From contig NZ_RQYL01000011.1 of the NCBI RefSeq assembly GCF_003860125.1, forward strand, positions 1 through 64,000: a stretch of DNA of 64,000 bases. The letters are read 5' to 3'. The position numbers and the translations under genes were made by a program. This stretch comes from Fretibacterium sp. OH1220_COT-178. Its GTDB lineage: Bacteria; Synergistota; Synergistia; Synergistales; Aminobacteriaceae. Positions 1 through 8,198 of the stretch are shown one piece after another; position 1 is the first letter of the stretch, and each line of letters begins with the position of its first letter. Under the pieces are notes generated by a model. That model searched no databases, had not been told where the DNA came from, and was given only the letters and a program-made list of their open reading frames with translations.

Positions 1-43
1 TACTGTATGGGGTACATACGGAAGAGTAGGTCGCCGCCAGAAA
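1..43 (+). rRNA. rrf: 5S ribosomal RNA, 3' end (partial)
   Basis: The first ~43 bases match the 3' arm of bacterial 5S rRNA: a GGGG/TACATAC helix region followed by GGAAGAGTAGGTCGCCGCCAG, which corresponds to the conserved GAGAGTAGG...GCCAG end. The 5' two-thirds of the gene lies outside the window. Two Rho-independent terminators follow directly, as expected at the end of an rRNA operon. The exact 3' end could be a few bases either side of 43. Confidence 0.8.
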
Positions 44-60
44 ACAGTATGAATACAACA

Positions 61-115
61 CGAAGCCCCCCAGCCATTCTGGCCGGGGGGCTTCGCGCGT
101 CTTTCGATTGTTTTT
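61..115 (+). terminator. rRNA operon terminator 1
   Basis: An 11-bp GC stem (61-71 CGAAGCCCCCC with 85-95 GGGGGGCTTCG) has a further GCCA/TGGC inner stem and a short loop. It is followed, after a short spacer, by a T-run at 110-115. It lies just after the 5S 3' end. A near copy occurs at 1020-1074. Confidence 0.8.
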
Positions 116-163
116 GAATGAGGCTCTTGGGGCTGCTTTATGCTCTTGCCCCTCAAACTTGGG

Positions 164-197
164 CGGGGCTTGATCCTGAGATCAAGCCCCGTTTTTT
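164..197 (+). terminator. rRNA operon terminator 2
   Basis: A perfect 11-bp stem (164-174 CGGGGCTTGAT with 181-191 ATCAAGCCCCG) has a 6-base loop and is followed at once by six Ts (192-197). This is a canonical intrinsic terminator. It backs up the first one and insulates the downstream lipoprotein gene from rRNA transcription. Confidence 0.9.
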
Positions 198-225
198 CAT
201 ATTCTCTTCTCTCAACTTTTTTCTC

Positions 226-254
226 TTGTATTTTAGAGAAATAAAAGCTATAGT
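226..254 (+). promoter_or_regulatory. sigma-70 type promoter of the ZinT-like gene
   Basis: TTGTAT (226-231) and TATAGT (249-254) are separated by exactly 17 bp in a locally AT-rich stretch. They lie downstream of the rRNA terminators and about 46 bp before the start codon at 300. The fit to consensus is good, but no transcription start is mapped. Confidence 0.65.
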
Positions 255-270
255 TTATTTGTGTTTGCAT

Positions 271-285
271 CTTAAAACTTTTAAG
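271..285 (+). promoter_or_regulatory. palindrome overlapping the ribosome binding site
   Basis: CTTAAAA-C-TTTTAAG is a perfect 7-bp inverted repeat with a one-base centre. Its right arm runs into the AAGGAG ribosome binding site (283-288) of the ZinT-like gene. It sits in the 5' leader between the -10 and the start codon. It could be an operator for a metal-responsive repressor or a weak RNA hairpin that hides the RBS. The role is inferred from position only. Confidence 0.4.
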
Positions 286-299
286 GAGTGATTCTCGTG

Positions 300-944
300 A
301 TGAAGTCTGGAAAGTGGAAGCTGGGAGTTTCTCTTTGCCTACTTGTTTTTGCCTTGATGTTCTTGGGGGGGTGCGGCGGGTCGGATAGCAATCAGCAGAC
401 CCGAATTTTTGGTCCCTGGGCGGGGAGCTGGACGAGTTCCACTACTTTCCTTGACGCGCCCGAGATGGTTGATGTCTACAAGATGCTGGCAGAGAAGGCT
501 GCCGCTGCAGGAAAGAAGACCAACACGCCGGAGGCGGTAAAAGCCTTTTTCAAGGCAATGGGGAATTCGGATTTTGCAGGATTGAGACTGGAGGGAGACA
601 AGGTTACTTTCCTGAATGCCGATGGTACGTCTAAGGAGACCCTGTCCTATACTTATGAGGGGATTGAGAAGCGGAAATTCGGCGAGTATCCCTTGAGCTG
701 GTCGACCTTTCAGGCGACGTCCGCGAGCTCCTATAAATACCTCGTTATGATGCCTCCGGAGCAACACGGTACTGGGCCTGTCCATTTTCACGTCCGTTAC
801 GGTGACAAGGGTATAGCGTATTTGTTGGACACACCTGCACTGCAGGGGTGGTGGCCGACGCTCTGCAAGGAGGGGACGACGGCTGCCAAGTACGCCGCGG
901 GGATCCTGGAAGGGGCGGACGAGATGGTGGGCATGCTGCCTTAG
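300..944 (+). CDS. ZinT-like metal-binding lipoprotein
   Basis: The protein has 214 aa. The N-terminus is a lipoprotein signal: basic MKSGKWK, a hydrophobic core, and a lipobox ending at Cys25 (LGGC). The mature part resembles the ZinT/YodA lipocalin-like domain: WAGSW near the start, and later three histidines in the pattern H-x5-H-x-H (EQHGTGPVHFH) followed by a WWPTL segment. In ZinT, three histidines arranged in this way bind zinc. E. coli ZinT is soluble and periplasmic, while this one would be membrane-anchored. The ATG at 300 is chosen because AAGGAG lies 11 bp upstream; a GTG at 297 is possible. It has its own promoter and a terminator at 1020-1074, so it is probably a single-gene unit. 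The fold is fairly sure; the metal and partner are inferred. Confidence 0.7.
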   Translation: MKSGKWKLGVSLCLLVFALMFLGGCGGSDSNQQTRIFGPWAGSWTSSTTFLDAPEMVDVYKMLAEKAAAAGKKTNTPEAVKAFFKAMGNSDFAGLRLEGDKVTFLNADGTSKETLSYTYEGIEKRKFGEYPLSWSTFQATSASSYKYLVMMPPEQHGTGPVHFHVRYGDKGIAYLLDTPALQGWWPTLCKEGTTAAKYAAGILEGADEMVGMLP

Positions 945-1019
945 CCGGTCCAGGTGGAAAGACGCGGTCGGGGGACGTCCTGATCGTGATGCCGGCGTTG
1001 CCCTTTCTCGACATCTGCA

Positions 1020-1074
1020 CGAGCCCCCCAGCCAAAATGGCCGGGGGGCTTCGCGCATCTTATAACCGTTTTTT
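1020..1074. terminator. terminator between the ZinT-like gene and recN (copy of rRNA terminator)
   Basis: The stem AGCCCCCC/GGGGGGCT with inner GCCA-AAA-TGGC (1022-1050) is followed by a T-run at 1069-1074. It shares the sequence blocks GCCCCCCAGCCA and GGCCGGGGGGCTTCGCGC with the terminator after the 5S gene at 61-115. It can end the plus-strand lipoprotein transcript and, with less of a T-run, the minus-strand recN transcript. Confidence 0.75.
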
Positions 1075-1139
1075 CTTTCGAAAGGCGCACGGCAACGGAC
1101 CCTGCCGGATGCCCGCAGCCTTGCGGAGGATCGAGGATC

Positions 1140-2810
1140 CTATCGCGAAGGCAAGGCCTCGTCGGCCTCCCTTTCGGCCAGAAGCCTGCGGGCGTGATCG
1201 CGGGCCTCCGCAAGGTTGGGGGTGCCGGAGAGCATCCTCGCGATCTCGGTCACGCGCTCCTCGCCCTCGACCCTCCGCACTTGGGATTCTCCGCCCTCCC
1301 GGCGGACGAGGATATGGACATCTCCCAAGGCCGCGATCGAGGCCTCGTGGGTGACCAGGACGACTTGGCAGCGGCGCGAAAGCGCCTTCAGCTTGACCCC
1401 GGACAATACGGCGGCCCGTCCGCCCAGCCCGGCCTCCACCTCGTCGAACACGAGGCTGGGCGGAAGCCACTCGTCGGGAAGGGACAATTGAAGCGCCAGG
1501 AGCAGCCGGCTCAACTCCCCCCCGGAGGCGATCTTGTCCACGCGCCCGGAGCGCTTTCCGGCGGAGAGGAGGAACTCCGCCTCGTCCGCGCCGCTTCGGC
1601 GCAGTTTTGTGAGCTCCTTCAGCACAACGGAGAATTCGATGCCCTCCATGCCCAGGTCGGCCAGAAGTGCGTTGACCCTCGCCTCCAGGGCGGAGGCAGC
1701 GGTCCTGCGCCCCTCGCGCAGGACGAGAGCCAGGGCGCTGGCCCTGCGCTTGAGGTCCCGGGAGCGCTGCGACAGATCTTCGAGCTGCGCGTAACTCGTC
1801 TCCAGCCACTCCAGGCTTTCCGCGGCATCCCGGCAGTAGGCCAGCAACTCGTCCTCGGTTCGGGTGCCGGACAGGCGTTTCAGCCGGCGCAACGCTCCGA
1901 GGCGCGACTCCAGACGGTCCCTCTCCATCGCCTCGTTCGCGTGTCCCTCCAGGCCCTCCCGAACCGTCTCGGCGACGTCCGTAAAGGCTTGCACGCCCTC
2001 GGTCAGTGAATGGCGTGCTTTGGAGTGCTCCTCCTCCGGCAGGATCTCCAGCAGGGATTCGCCGATGTTTCTCAGCTCGTCGAGAAGTCCCTGCTCGGAG
2101 AGTCCGCCGCAGAGACGGTCCAGGTTCTGCCTCGCCCTATCCTGCTGCGCCAGGCGCCGGTTGATGGCGCCGATCTCGGATTCGAGCGCGCCCTCGAGGC
2201 CGGGTTCGGGCCGCACCTTTCGGACGAGAGCCAGGACCTCGCCGGCGTTGGCGTATTGGCGCTCGATCTCCGCCCTTCGCTCCGCCATCCCCCTCAGCTC
2301 CCTGTCGCAGGCACGGGCCTGGTCGAAGACGGTCCGCAGTTCCCGGGCGGCCGCCCGGGCCTCGGAATCGATGCAGGAGTCCACCATGGAAAGCTGCCGA
2401 TCGGCGTCCAGGAGCTCCATCTGGGCGAACTGGCTTTGAATGCGGAGCAGGCGTCCCATGGCCTGAGCATAGGTCCCGAGCGGGACATGGATGCCCTGGA
2501 GGGCCGCTCGTGCACGGTCGCCGCGCGGCAGAACGCGCCGCGCAAAGAGCGCCCCCTCCTCCGGCTGCAGGGAGTCCTCCAGGCCCGGAAAATGGAGGGC
2601 GGTGGAGAAGGTCGCCTCCGCCCCCGCCTCCTCCTCTCCGCCCCGGATCAGGGACGCTTGTCCCCGCGCCCCGGCGACGAGCTCGAGGGCCCGGACGATG
2701 CTGCTCTTGCCCGCGCCGCTCTCGCCGGTGATGACGGTCAGCCCCCGATCGAAGGAGAGGGCGGTTTGTCCGATGCCCCCGACGTTCCAGAGACGGAGTT
2801 CCTCCAGCAC
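1140..2810 (-). CDS. recN: DNA repair protein RecN
   Basis: The protein has 556 aa, the normal size for RecN, an SMC-like ATPase that gathers broken DNA ends in recombinational repair. The Walker A motif GESGAGKS is at residues 29-36. A long coiled-coil middle (about residues 150-370, rich in Arg/Glu/Leu) follows, and then the C-terminal ATPase half with an ASGGELSR signature, Walker B (LVFDEVEAGLGG, about residue 455) and a VLVTHEAS switch. The start is GTG (GTGCTGGAGGAA). The gene lies 10 bp downstream of nadK on the minus strand, a neighbourhood often seen for recN, and is the last gene of dcd-nadK-recN. No oddities were noted. Confidence 0.95.
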   Translation of the reverse strand: MLEELRLWNVGGIGQTALSFDRGLTVITGESGAGKSSIVRALELVAGARGQASLIRGGEEEAGAEATFSTALHFPGLEDSLQPEEGALFARRVLPRGDRARAALQGIHVPLGTYAQAMGRLLRIQSQFAQMELLDADRQLSMVDSCIDSEARAAARELRTVFDQARACDRELRGMAERRAEIERQYANAGEVLALVRKVRPEPGLEGALESEIGAINRRLAQQDRARQNLDRLCGGLSEQGLLDELRNIGESLLEILPEEEHSKARHSLTEGVQAFTDVAETVREGLEGHANEAMERDRLESRLGALRRLKRLSGTRTEDELLAYCRDAAESLEWLETSYAQLEDLSQRSRDLKRRASALALVLREGRRTAASALEARVNALLADLGMEGIEFSVVLKELTKLRRSGADEAEFLLSAGKRSGRVDKIASGGELSRLLLALQLSLPDEWLPPSLVFDEVEAGLGGRAAVLSGVKLKALSRRCQVVLVTHEASIAALGDVHILVRREGGESQVRRVEGEERVTEIARMLSGTPNLAEARDHARRLLAEREADEALPSR

Positions 2811-2820
2811 GGCGGGCGTC

Positions 2821-3696
2821 TCACTCCTTTTCGGACACGGCCCGGCTCTGTCCCCAGCCGAGCTTCTCCTGGACGAGGTCGAGGAAGGTGCGCTCGGGCA
2901 TGGTGATGGTGCGGATGCACTTGTCCTGGGCCAGTTCGATGTCCATGCGGTCCCCGGGAAAGACCTCGTAGCCCAGCTGGCCGTCCTGCGTCAGGGTGAT
3001 GTCGCGGGAGCTTCCGCGCGGGATGAGCGAGATCCGGTCCGTGGCCGCCGCCATGAGCGGACGGGAGTAGAGCGTGTGGGCGCAGAGGGGGGCGAGCAGC
3101 ATGCTGTCGAGATGAGGCGGGATGATGGGGCCGCCTGCGGAGAGGGCGTAGGCGGTCGAGCCCGTGGGGGAGGAGACGATGACCCCGTCCGCCGGAAGAA
3201 CGCCGAAGAAGCGGTCGTCGAACCGCACCTCGATGTGGAGCAGCCGCGCGATGGCGTTTTTGCTGAGGACGACGTCGTTGAGGGCGTAAAGGGTATGGAG
3301 CGGCACGCCGTCCCGGTGGAGGACGCACCGCAGGAGCCTGCGGCACAGAACGTTGTAGTGGCCGTTCAGGATGTTCTCCAGGTCCGTCTCCGCGTCGTCG
3401 GGCTTGCCGGAGGCGAGAAAGCCGAGATGCCCCAGGTTGATGCCGTAAAGGAGGGTGTCCGCGTCGAGCACGTAGCGTGCGGCGCGCAGGAACGTCCCGT
3501 CCCCGCCGATGACGAGGGCGACCTCGACCGTCCTCAGCCACTCCTCGTCCGGGATCCCGACGGTCGTGAGGACCGAGGCCTCCTGTTGGGGGAGGAGGAT
3601 GGAGAGCCCTTTGTCCTGTCCCCACTGCAACAGCCGACGCGCCATCGCGATGGCCTCGGGCTTGTGCGTGTTGACGATCATCCCCAGTTTTTTCAT
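2821..3696 (-). CDS. nadK: NAD kinase
   Basis: The protein has 291 aa and makes NADP from NAD and ATP in the cytoplasm. The hallmark GGDG motif is at residues 64-67 (IGGDGTFLRAAR). It is followed by GINLGHLGFLA and by the NE/D-type and SPTGSTAYALSAGGP nucleotide-binding motifs. The ATG at 3696 (MKKLGMIVN) is chosen over an upstream in-frame start because GGAGGAAAGAGGG precedes it and because family members begin this way. It lies between dcd (upstream, 55 bp) and recN (downstream, 10 bp) on the minus strand. Confidence 0.95.
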   Translation of the reverse strand: MKKLGMIVNTHKPEAIAMARRLLQWGQDKGLSILLPQQEASVLTTVGIPDEEWLRTVEVALVIGGDGTFLRAARYVLDADTLLYGINLGHLGFLASGKPDDAETDLENILNGHYNVLCRRLLRCVLHRDGVPLHTLYALNDVVLSKNAIARLLHIEVRFDDRFFGVLPADGVIVSSPTGSTAYALSAGGPIIPPHLDSMLLAPLCAHTLYSRPLMAAATDRISLIPRGSSRDITLTQDGQLGYEVFPGDRMDIELAQDKCIRTITMPERTFLDLVQEKLGWGQSRAVSEKE

Positions 3697-3751
3697 GACG
3701 TCCCTCTTTCCTCCTGCGTTCGTGCCCGGGGGGCGCTGCCGCCCCATTATA

Positions 3752-4291
3752 TCAGGGCCGATCGGCCTCCGCCCGTGCGAAGTCCCTGTACATCAGGCTG
3801 GGCTGTATGCCCGTGTTGTTTTGGTACTTGCCGCTTCGGTAGGGCTCGTAGTCGCCCTCGAGCGTGTGGTAATAGATCTGGCAGATCTCGATTCCCGGGT
3901 AGATGCGGACGGGCTGGACGCAGAAGATCTCGAGGGTCCAGTAGCCCGCGAAACCGACGTCGCCGAAGCCCGCGGTCACGTGGATGCAGAGTCCGAGTCG
4001 GCCGATGGACGAGCGCCCTTCGAGCATGGGGACGTAGGACTCGGTGCGGGTGTACTCGACGGTCCGTCCCAGGTAGAGTTTGCCCGGCTTCAGGAGAAGG
4101 CCGTCCCTGGGGATGGCGAGCGTCTCGGTTTCGTTGGGGATTCTCATGTCGAGCGCTTCGCACGCGTAGACCATCAGTTCGTCGTGCAGGGTCAGGTTGT
4201 AGCTGTTGGGGTTGAGCCTCCGTTCGTCGAAGGGATCGATGACGATCTCCTTCCCCATGTGCCTCAGGATTTCCTTTCCGGAGAGAATCAC
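3752..4291 (-). CDS. dcd: dCTP deaminase
   Basis: The protein has 179 aa, of the dUTPase/Dcd trimeric fold. It converts dCTP to dUTP, feeding dTMP synthesis. The key block RSSIGRLGLCIHVTAGFGD contains the conserved Arg-Ser-Ser and the catalytic Glu lies in WTLEIF just after. The C-terminal tail YQNNTGIQPS binds nucleotide phosphates. Some Dcd proteins of this size are bifunctional dCTP deaminase/dUTPase, and sequence reading alone does not decide this. It starts a minus-strand operon with nadK and recN. It is divergent from the YhaM-like gene, with a 288-bp AT-richer gap that must hold both promoters. Confidence 0.9.
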   Translation of the reverse strand: MILSGKEILRHMGKEIVIDPFDERRLNPNSYNLTLHDELMVYACEALDMRIPNETETLAIPRDGLLLKPGKLYLGRTVEYTRTESYVPMLEGRSSIGRLGLCIHVTAGFGDVGFAGYWTLEIFCVQPVRIYPGIEICQIYYHTLEGDYEPYRSGKYQNNTGIQPSLMYRDFARAEADRP

Positions 4292-4435
4292 GATGACGCG
4301 GGCCCCCTTTTCGGATTTTCGGGCGCCTTTCTCGTTCGGCGGAGGCGCTCCTTTTCTGTTCCTCGATCTCCGGGCCGATCAGGCCGTTTTTCGTAAAAAG
4401 CCCTTTATATTTTGGCCTTTTGTCGATTGCCCCCT

Positions 4436-4465
4436 TGCCGTTTATCGTCCCTGGGCCTTATTATA
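4436..4465 (+). promoter_or_regulatory. possible promoter of the YhaM-like/rluA operon
   Basis: TTGCCG (from 4437) and TATTAT (about 4459) are 17-18 bp apart within the dcd/YhaM divergent gap. The match is moderate. The rest of the gap (4292-4579) contains runs of T and no recognisable gene. Confidence 0.35.
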
Positions 4466-4579
4466 GAACGGATGCGTTTTTTCGCCGAATGGCGTCCGTC
4501 TCGGGCGTATGGGATTCGTAAATTCGAGGTTCCATTGAGGTTATGTGAGCAGAACGAAGGAAAGAGCGGAACGGGGCAG

Positions 4580-5635
4580 ATGAAGGAAAAAAAGAGATTG
4601 ACGGTCGAGGAGACGCGGCGGCTTTCCAAGGATTCCGCCTTTTCCCTGTTGGGGGTCGTCTCCCGCCTTGTGCGCAAGAAGGACAGAAACGACAATCCCT
4701 TCTGGGACATCTCGGTGATGGACGGAACGGGACAGATCGACGGCAAGATCTGGGGCAACTCCGAATGGTGGCGGCTCCGGGGCGAGGAGCGGACGCGCCT
4801 CGATCCTCTGGCCGACGACGAAGTCCTGAACCTGGAAGGATGCACCGCAGGGCTCCAGGGCAAGGTCGTGGAGTTCAGGGACCAGAACCAGTACAACTTC
4901 AACGTCGTGTACCTCGTGGATCAGGACAAGTACCCGGCGCACGGCTTCGTGCGCCGGTCCCCGTTCTCCGACGAGGCCATGGAGGCCGAGTTTCGGTCCT
5001 TGGTCGAGGGGTGCGGGGAGCCCGTTCGAGGCTTCCTGGAGCGTATTTTCTTCGAACGGGGGATTTGGAGGGAATTCAGGGCGTGGCCTGCGGCCGTCTC
5101 GGTTCACCACGCCTACGTGGGCGGGCTTCTCGAGCACTCGCTGTCCGTGGCGCGCGCGGCGGTCGCCCTCGCCCGCGGCTACGTCGAATCCGGCGTGCCG
5201 GTGGACGTGGATGTCGTCGTCGCCGGATCGCTTCTGCACGACCTCGGGAAGCTCGAGTCGTACCGCCTGTCCCCAACCCCCCAGGTCACGCTTCCCGGCA
5301 ACGTCGTGGACCACATCGTCCTGGGCTATCACCGTTTTATGTCCCTGGCCGAGGAGGCGGGGTTCGACCGGGACAGGGCGCTGGCCATAGGACACATCCT
5401 GGTGAGCCACCACGGAAGCCGCGAGTTCGGGTCGCCCGTTCTGCCCGCCACGGCCGAGGCGATGATCGTCTCCGCGGCCGACGAGCTGGACTTCAAGCTC
5501 TATTGCTGGCGGGAGCAGATCGCCCAGCTGGATGCGGCCCGGGACGTGACCGATTTCGTGCCCACGCTGCAGCGCCGCCTGTGGCGGGGTGCTCCCCCCG
5601 CGGGGAACGCGAAGGCCTTCACGGAGCAGGGATGA
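4580..5635 (+). CDS. YhaM-like 3'-5' exoribonuclease (OB-fold plus HD domain)
   Basis: The protein has 351 aa. An N-terminal OB-fold nucleic-acid binding region (about residues 10-100, with FWDISVMDGTGQIDGKIW) is followed by an HD phosphohydrolase domain. That domain has HHAYVGGLLEHS, the HD pair in LLHDLGKLESY, and a later HILVSHHG metal-binding segment. This order is that of Bacillus YhaM, a 3'-5' exonuclease active on RNA and single-stranded DNA. The start ATG at 4580 (MKEKKRL) begins the conserved part; the upstream in-frame sequence looks non-coding and the RBS is weak. The stop codon overlaps the ATG of the pseudouridine synthase, so the two are co-translated. Confidence 0.8.
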   Translation: MKEKKRLTVEETRRLSKDSAFSLLGVVSRLVRKKDRNDNPFWDISVMDGTGQIDGKIWGNSEWWRLRGEERTRLDPLADDEVLNLEGCTAGLQGKVVEFRDQNQYNFNVVYLVDQDKYPAHGFVRRSPFSDEAMEAEFRSLVEGCGEPVRGFLERIFFERGIWREFRAWPAAVSVHHAYVGGLLEHSLSVARAAVALARGYVESGVPVDVDVVVAGSLLHDLGKLESYRLSPTPQVTLPGNVVDHIVLGYHRFMSLAEEAGFDRDRALAIGHILVSHHGSREFGSPVLPATAEAMIVSAADELDFKLYCWREQIAQLDAARDVTDFVPTLQRRLWRGAPPAGNAKAFTEQG

Positions 5636-6564
5636 GCTACCGCCTGCTCCTTTCCCGGGACCACGACGGGCGCCGTCTCGACCGCACGCTGCGCTCGATA
5701 TGGCCGGCCGTCCCCCTCTCCGCCATCATGCGGAGCCTGCGCAAGGGGGAGGTGCGGCTGGACTCCGTCCGGGTTCGGGAGCCGGGTACGCGCGTCCGTG
5801 CGGGGCAGGAGCTTTACGTCCCCTGGGAGGGCCCGGAGGAGCGGAGCTTCGAGCGGCGGGGGACCGTTCCGGTCCTCTGGCGGGGGGATGCGGCGCTCGT
5901 CGTGAACAAGCCCGCGAACCTGCTCGTTCAGCCCGACGTCAAGGACGGCGACAGCGTGATCACGCGGGTCTGGAGCATGGTGGGGGGGCGCGAGGCCGGG
6001 TTTGCCCCCGCCGCCGTCCATCGCCTCGACCGCAACACGACCGGAGCGCTTGTCGTCGCCCTCCGGGGCGACGCCTTGCGGGGCCTGGAGCGCCTCTTCA
6101 AGGAGAGGCGCGTGGTCAAGCGCTACCTGGCGATCGTCGTGGGACGGTCCCGCGAGGCCGGGGAGATCGATGCCCCTCTGCTGAAGGACGCGGAGGCGAA
6201 CACCGTTCGCGTGGCTTCCGAGGGGAAGAGGGCCCTGACCCGCTACCGGCGCCTGGCGGGCGACGACGGGATGTCCCTGGTGGCCATCGACCTGCTGACG
6301 GGGCGGACGCACCAGGCCCGCGTGCACATGGCCCATGCGGGGTTCCCCATACTGGGGGACCGGAAGTACGGCTGTTTCGAGGCGAACCGAAGCCGGGGGG
6401 AGGTGCGGCGTCCTTTGCTCCACGCGTTCGAGCTGGGCTTTCCCGAGGGGCTCGACGGTCCCCTGGCCGAGCTGTCGGGCCGGACCTTTAGGGCGCCCCT
6501 GCCCGAGGAGATGCAGGCGGTCGCCGTGAGGCGAGGGTGGGACGTCTCCGTTTTGGGGAACTGA
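5632..6564 (+). CDS. RluA-family pseudouridine synthase
   Basis: The protein has 310 aa. An N-terminal S4 RNA-binding domain (residues ~12-65) is joined to a RluA/RluC-type catalytic domain. The catalytic Asp is D133 in HRLDRNTTGALVV. The motif LLTGRTHQARVHMAHAGFPILGD is the conserved C-terminal part of the active site. It isomerises specific uridines in 23S rRNA, most like RluC/RluD, but the target cannot be told from sequence alone. The ATG overlaps the YhaM-like stop codon (ATGA). The next gene starts 59 bp downstream. Confidence 0.9.
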   Translation: MSYRLLLSRDHDGRRLDRTLRSIWPAVPLSAIMRSLRKGEVRLDSVRVREPGTRVRAGQELYVPWEGPEERSFERRGTVPVLWRGDAALVVNKPANLLVQPDVKDGDSVITRVWSMVGGREAGFAPAAVHRLDRNTTGALVVALRGDALRGLERLFKERRVVKRYLAIVVGRSREAGEIDAPLLKDAEANTVRVASEGKRALTRYRRLAGDDGMSLVAIDLLTGRTHQARVHMAHAGFPILGDRKYGCFEANRSRGEVRRPLLHAFELGFPEGLDGPLAELSGRTFRAPLPEEMQAVAVRRGWDVSVLGN

Positions 6565-6623
6565 TTTTTTCGCCGTCCTGAGCGTTTTCGAGGTGTGGAT
6601 CACGGAGGGGGGAGTCGGGGAGG

Positions 6624-8198
6624 ATGGAAGAGGGGACGAAACGGGTTCCTCTTGTGGAGATGCGGGGCATCACCAAGCAGTTCTCGGGGGTGACGGCCAA
6701 CAGTGAGGTCGATTTCTCGGTGGAGGCCGGGGAGGTTCACGCCCTCCTGGGGGAGAACGGGGCCGGAAAATCCACCCTGATGAACGTTCTGTACGGCCTG
6801 TATGCCCCGGACTCGGGACAGATTTTTGTGAATGGAGTCCCCAAGGTCTTCCGGTCGCCGAGCGACGCCATCGCGGCGGGCATCGGCATGGTGCACCAGC
6901 ACTTCATGCTGGTTCAGACCCAGACGGTCTGGGAGAACATGATCCTGGGGCTTCCGGGGACCGGCTTTGTTCTGCCGCGCCGAAGGATTCAGGACAGGAT
7001 CGCGGAGATCTCGGAGCACTACGGGCTCCGGATCGACCCCTCCGCAATGGTCTGGCAGCTCTCCATGGGGGAACAGCAGCGCGTGGCGATCCTGCAGATG
7101 CTCTACCGCAACGCCTCGGTCCTGATCCTGGACGAGCCCACGGCGGTCCTGACGCCCCAGGAGGCGCAGAACCTCTTCAAGACGATGCGCCGCATGACGG
7201 AGGAGGGGCACGGGATCGTCTTCATCTCGCACAAGATGCACGAGGTCATGAGCGAGACGCGGCGGGTCACGGTGCTCCGCAGGGGGCGCAACGCGGGCTC
7301 CGTGAGGACCGCGGAGACCTCGCCCGGGGCGTTGGCGGAGATGATGATGGGGACCAAGGTCCCGATCGACCTCCATAAAAAGCCGTTGAAGGCGGGCCCC
7401 CCCGTGTTCGAGGCCGAGAACATCTCGGTGCTCAACGACCGGGGGCTGGTGGCCGTGGACGGGCTTTCCTTCCGGCTCCGCCCCTACGAGATCCTGGGCA
7501 TAGCGGGGGTGGCGGGAAACGGCCAGAGGGAGCTCTGCGAGGGGATCGTCGGGCTTCGGGCCCTGAGCTCGGGATGCGTCCGCATGGAGGGGACGGACAT
7601 GACGAACGCGGCGCCCCGCCGCTTCGTGGACAAGGGCGTGCACTACATCCCCGCCGACCGCAAGCGGGTCGGCATGGTGGCGGACATGGACGTCAGCAGC
7701 AACACGATCCTCCGCAACTACTGGCAGAACCCCATCTCGCGCTCCGGCTTCATCGACTGGAGACGCTCGGAGGACTACTCGAAGAACATCATCCAGGACT
7801 TCAACGTCTCGGTCCCCTCGCCGAGGACCCCCGTGCGGAACCTGAGCGGGGGCAACCTCCAGAAGCTCCTGCTGGGGCGCGAGCTCTCCGGAGACCCCAA
7901 GGTGGTCGTGGCCATGCACCCCACCTGGGGCCTGGACGTCGCCGCCACGCGCTACGTGCGCGAGCAGCTGCTGAAGGAGCGCGAGCAGGGGGCGGCGATC
8001 CTGCTGATCTCCGAGGACCTGGACGAGCTGATGGCCCTGAGCGATCGGCTGGCCGTGCTGTTCAAGGGAAAGTTCATGGGCATCCTCGCGGACCCCGCCT
8101 CGGTGTCGTTCGAGAAGGTGGGGCTGATGATGGCGGGCTCGTGGATCTCCGAGGTCCTGAGGGACGAGGCCGGGGTATGCGGGGAGGGCTCGCGATGA
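6624..8198 (+). CDS. ABC transporter ATPase, nucleoside/simple-sugar type (tandem ATPase domains)
   Basis: The protein has 524 aa with two fused ATPase domains, as in RbsA/NupO-type subunits. The first has Walker A GENGAGKST (about residue 48), an LSMGEQQR signature and Walker B LILDEPTAVLTP. The second has the usual degenerate Walker A (GVAGNGQRE) and an intact LSGGNLQK signature. Its Walker B region reads AMHPTWGLDV, where Trp replaces the usual Arg of PTRGLD. The stop overlaps the ATG of permease 1. The set resembles the guanosine/purine-nucleoside importers of the BMP family. No binding-protein gene is present next to it. Confidence 0.9.
   Translation: MEEGTKRVPLVEMRGITKQFSGVTANSEVDFSVEAGEVHALLGENGAGKSTLMNVLYGLYAPDSGQIFVNGVPKVFRSPSDAIAAGIGMVHQHFMLVQTQTVWENMILGLPGTGFVLPRRRIQDRIAEISEHYGLRIDPSAMVWQLSMGEQQRVAILQMLYRNASVLILDEPTAVLTPQEAQNLFKTMRRMTEEGHGIVFISHKMHEVMSETRRVTVLRRGRNAGSVRTAETSPGALAEMMMGTKVPIDLHKKPLKAGPPVFEAENISVLNDRGLVAVDGLSFRLRPYEILGIAGVAGNGQRELCEGIVGLRALSSGCVRMEGTDMTNAAPRRFVDKGVHYIPADRKRVGMVADMDVSSNTILRNYWQNPISRSGFIDWRRSEDYSKNIIQDFNVSVPSPRTPVRNLSGGNLQKLLLGRELSGDPKVVVAMHPTWGLDVAATRYVREQLLKEREQGAAILLISEDLDELMALSDRLAVLFKGKFMGILADPASVSFEKVGLMMAGSWISEVLRDEAGVCGEGSR

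Noticed and set aside
121-163. Small RNA or tRNA-like piece between the two rRNA terminators
   Set aside because: No stable fold or conserved motif could be drawn; it looks like a plain spacer.
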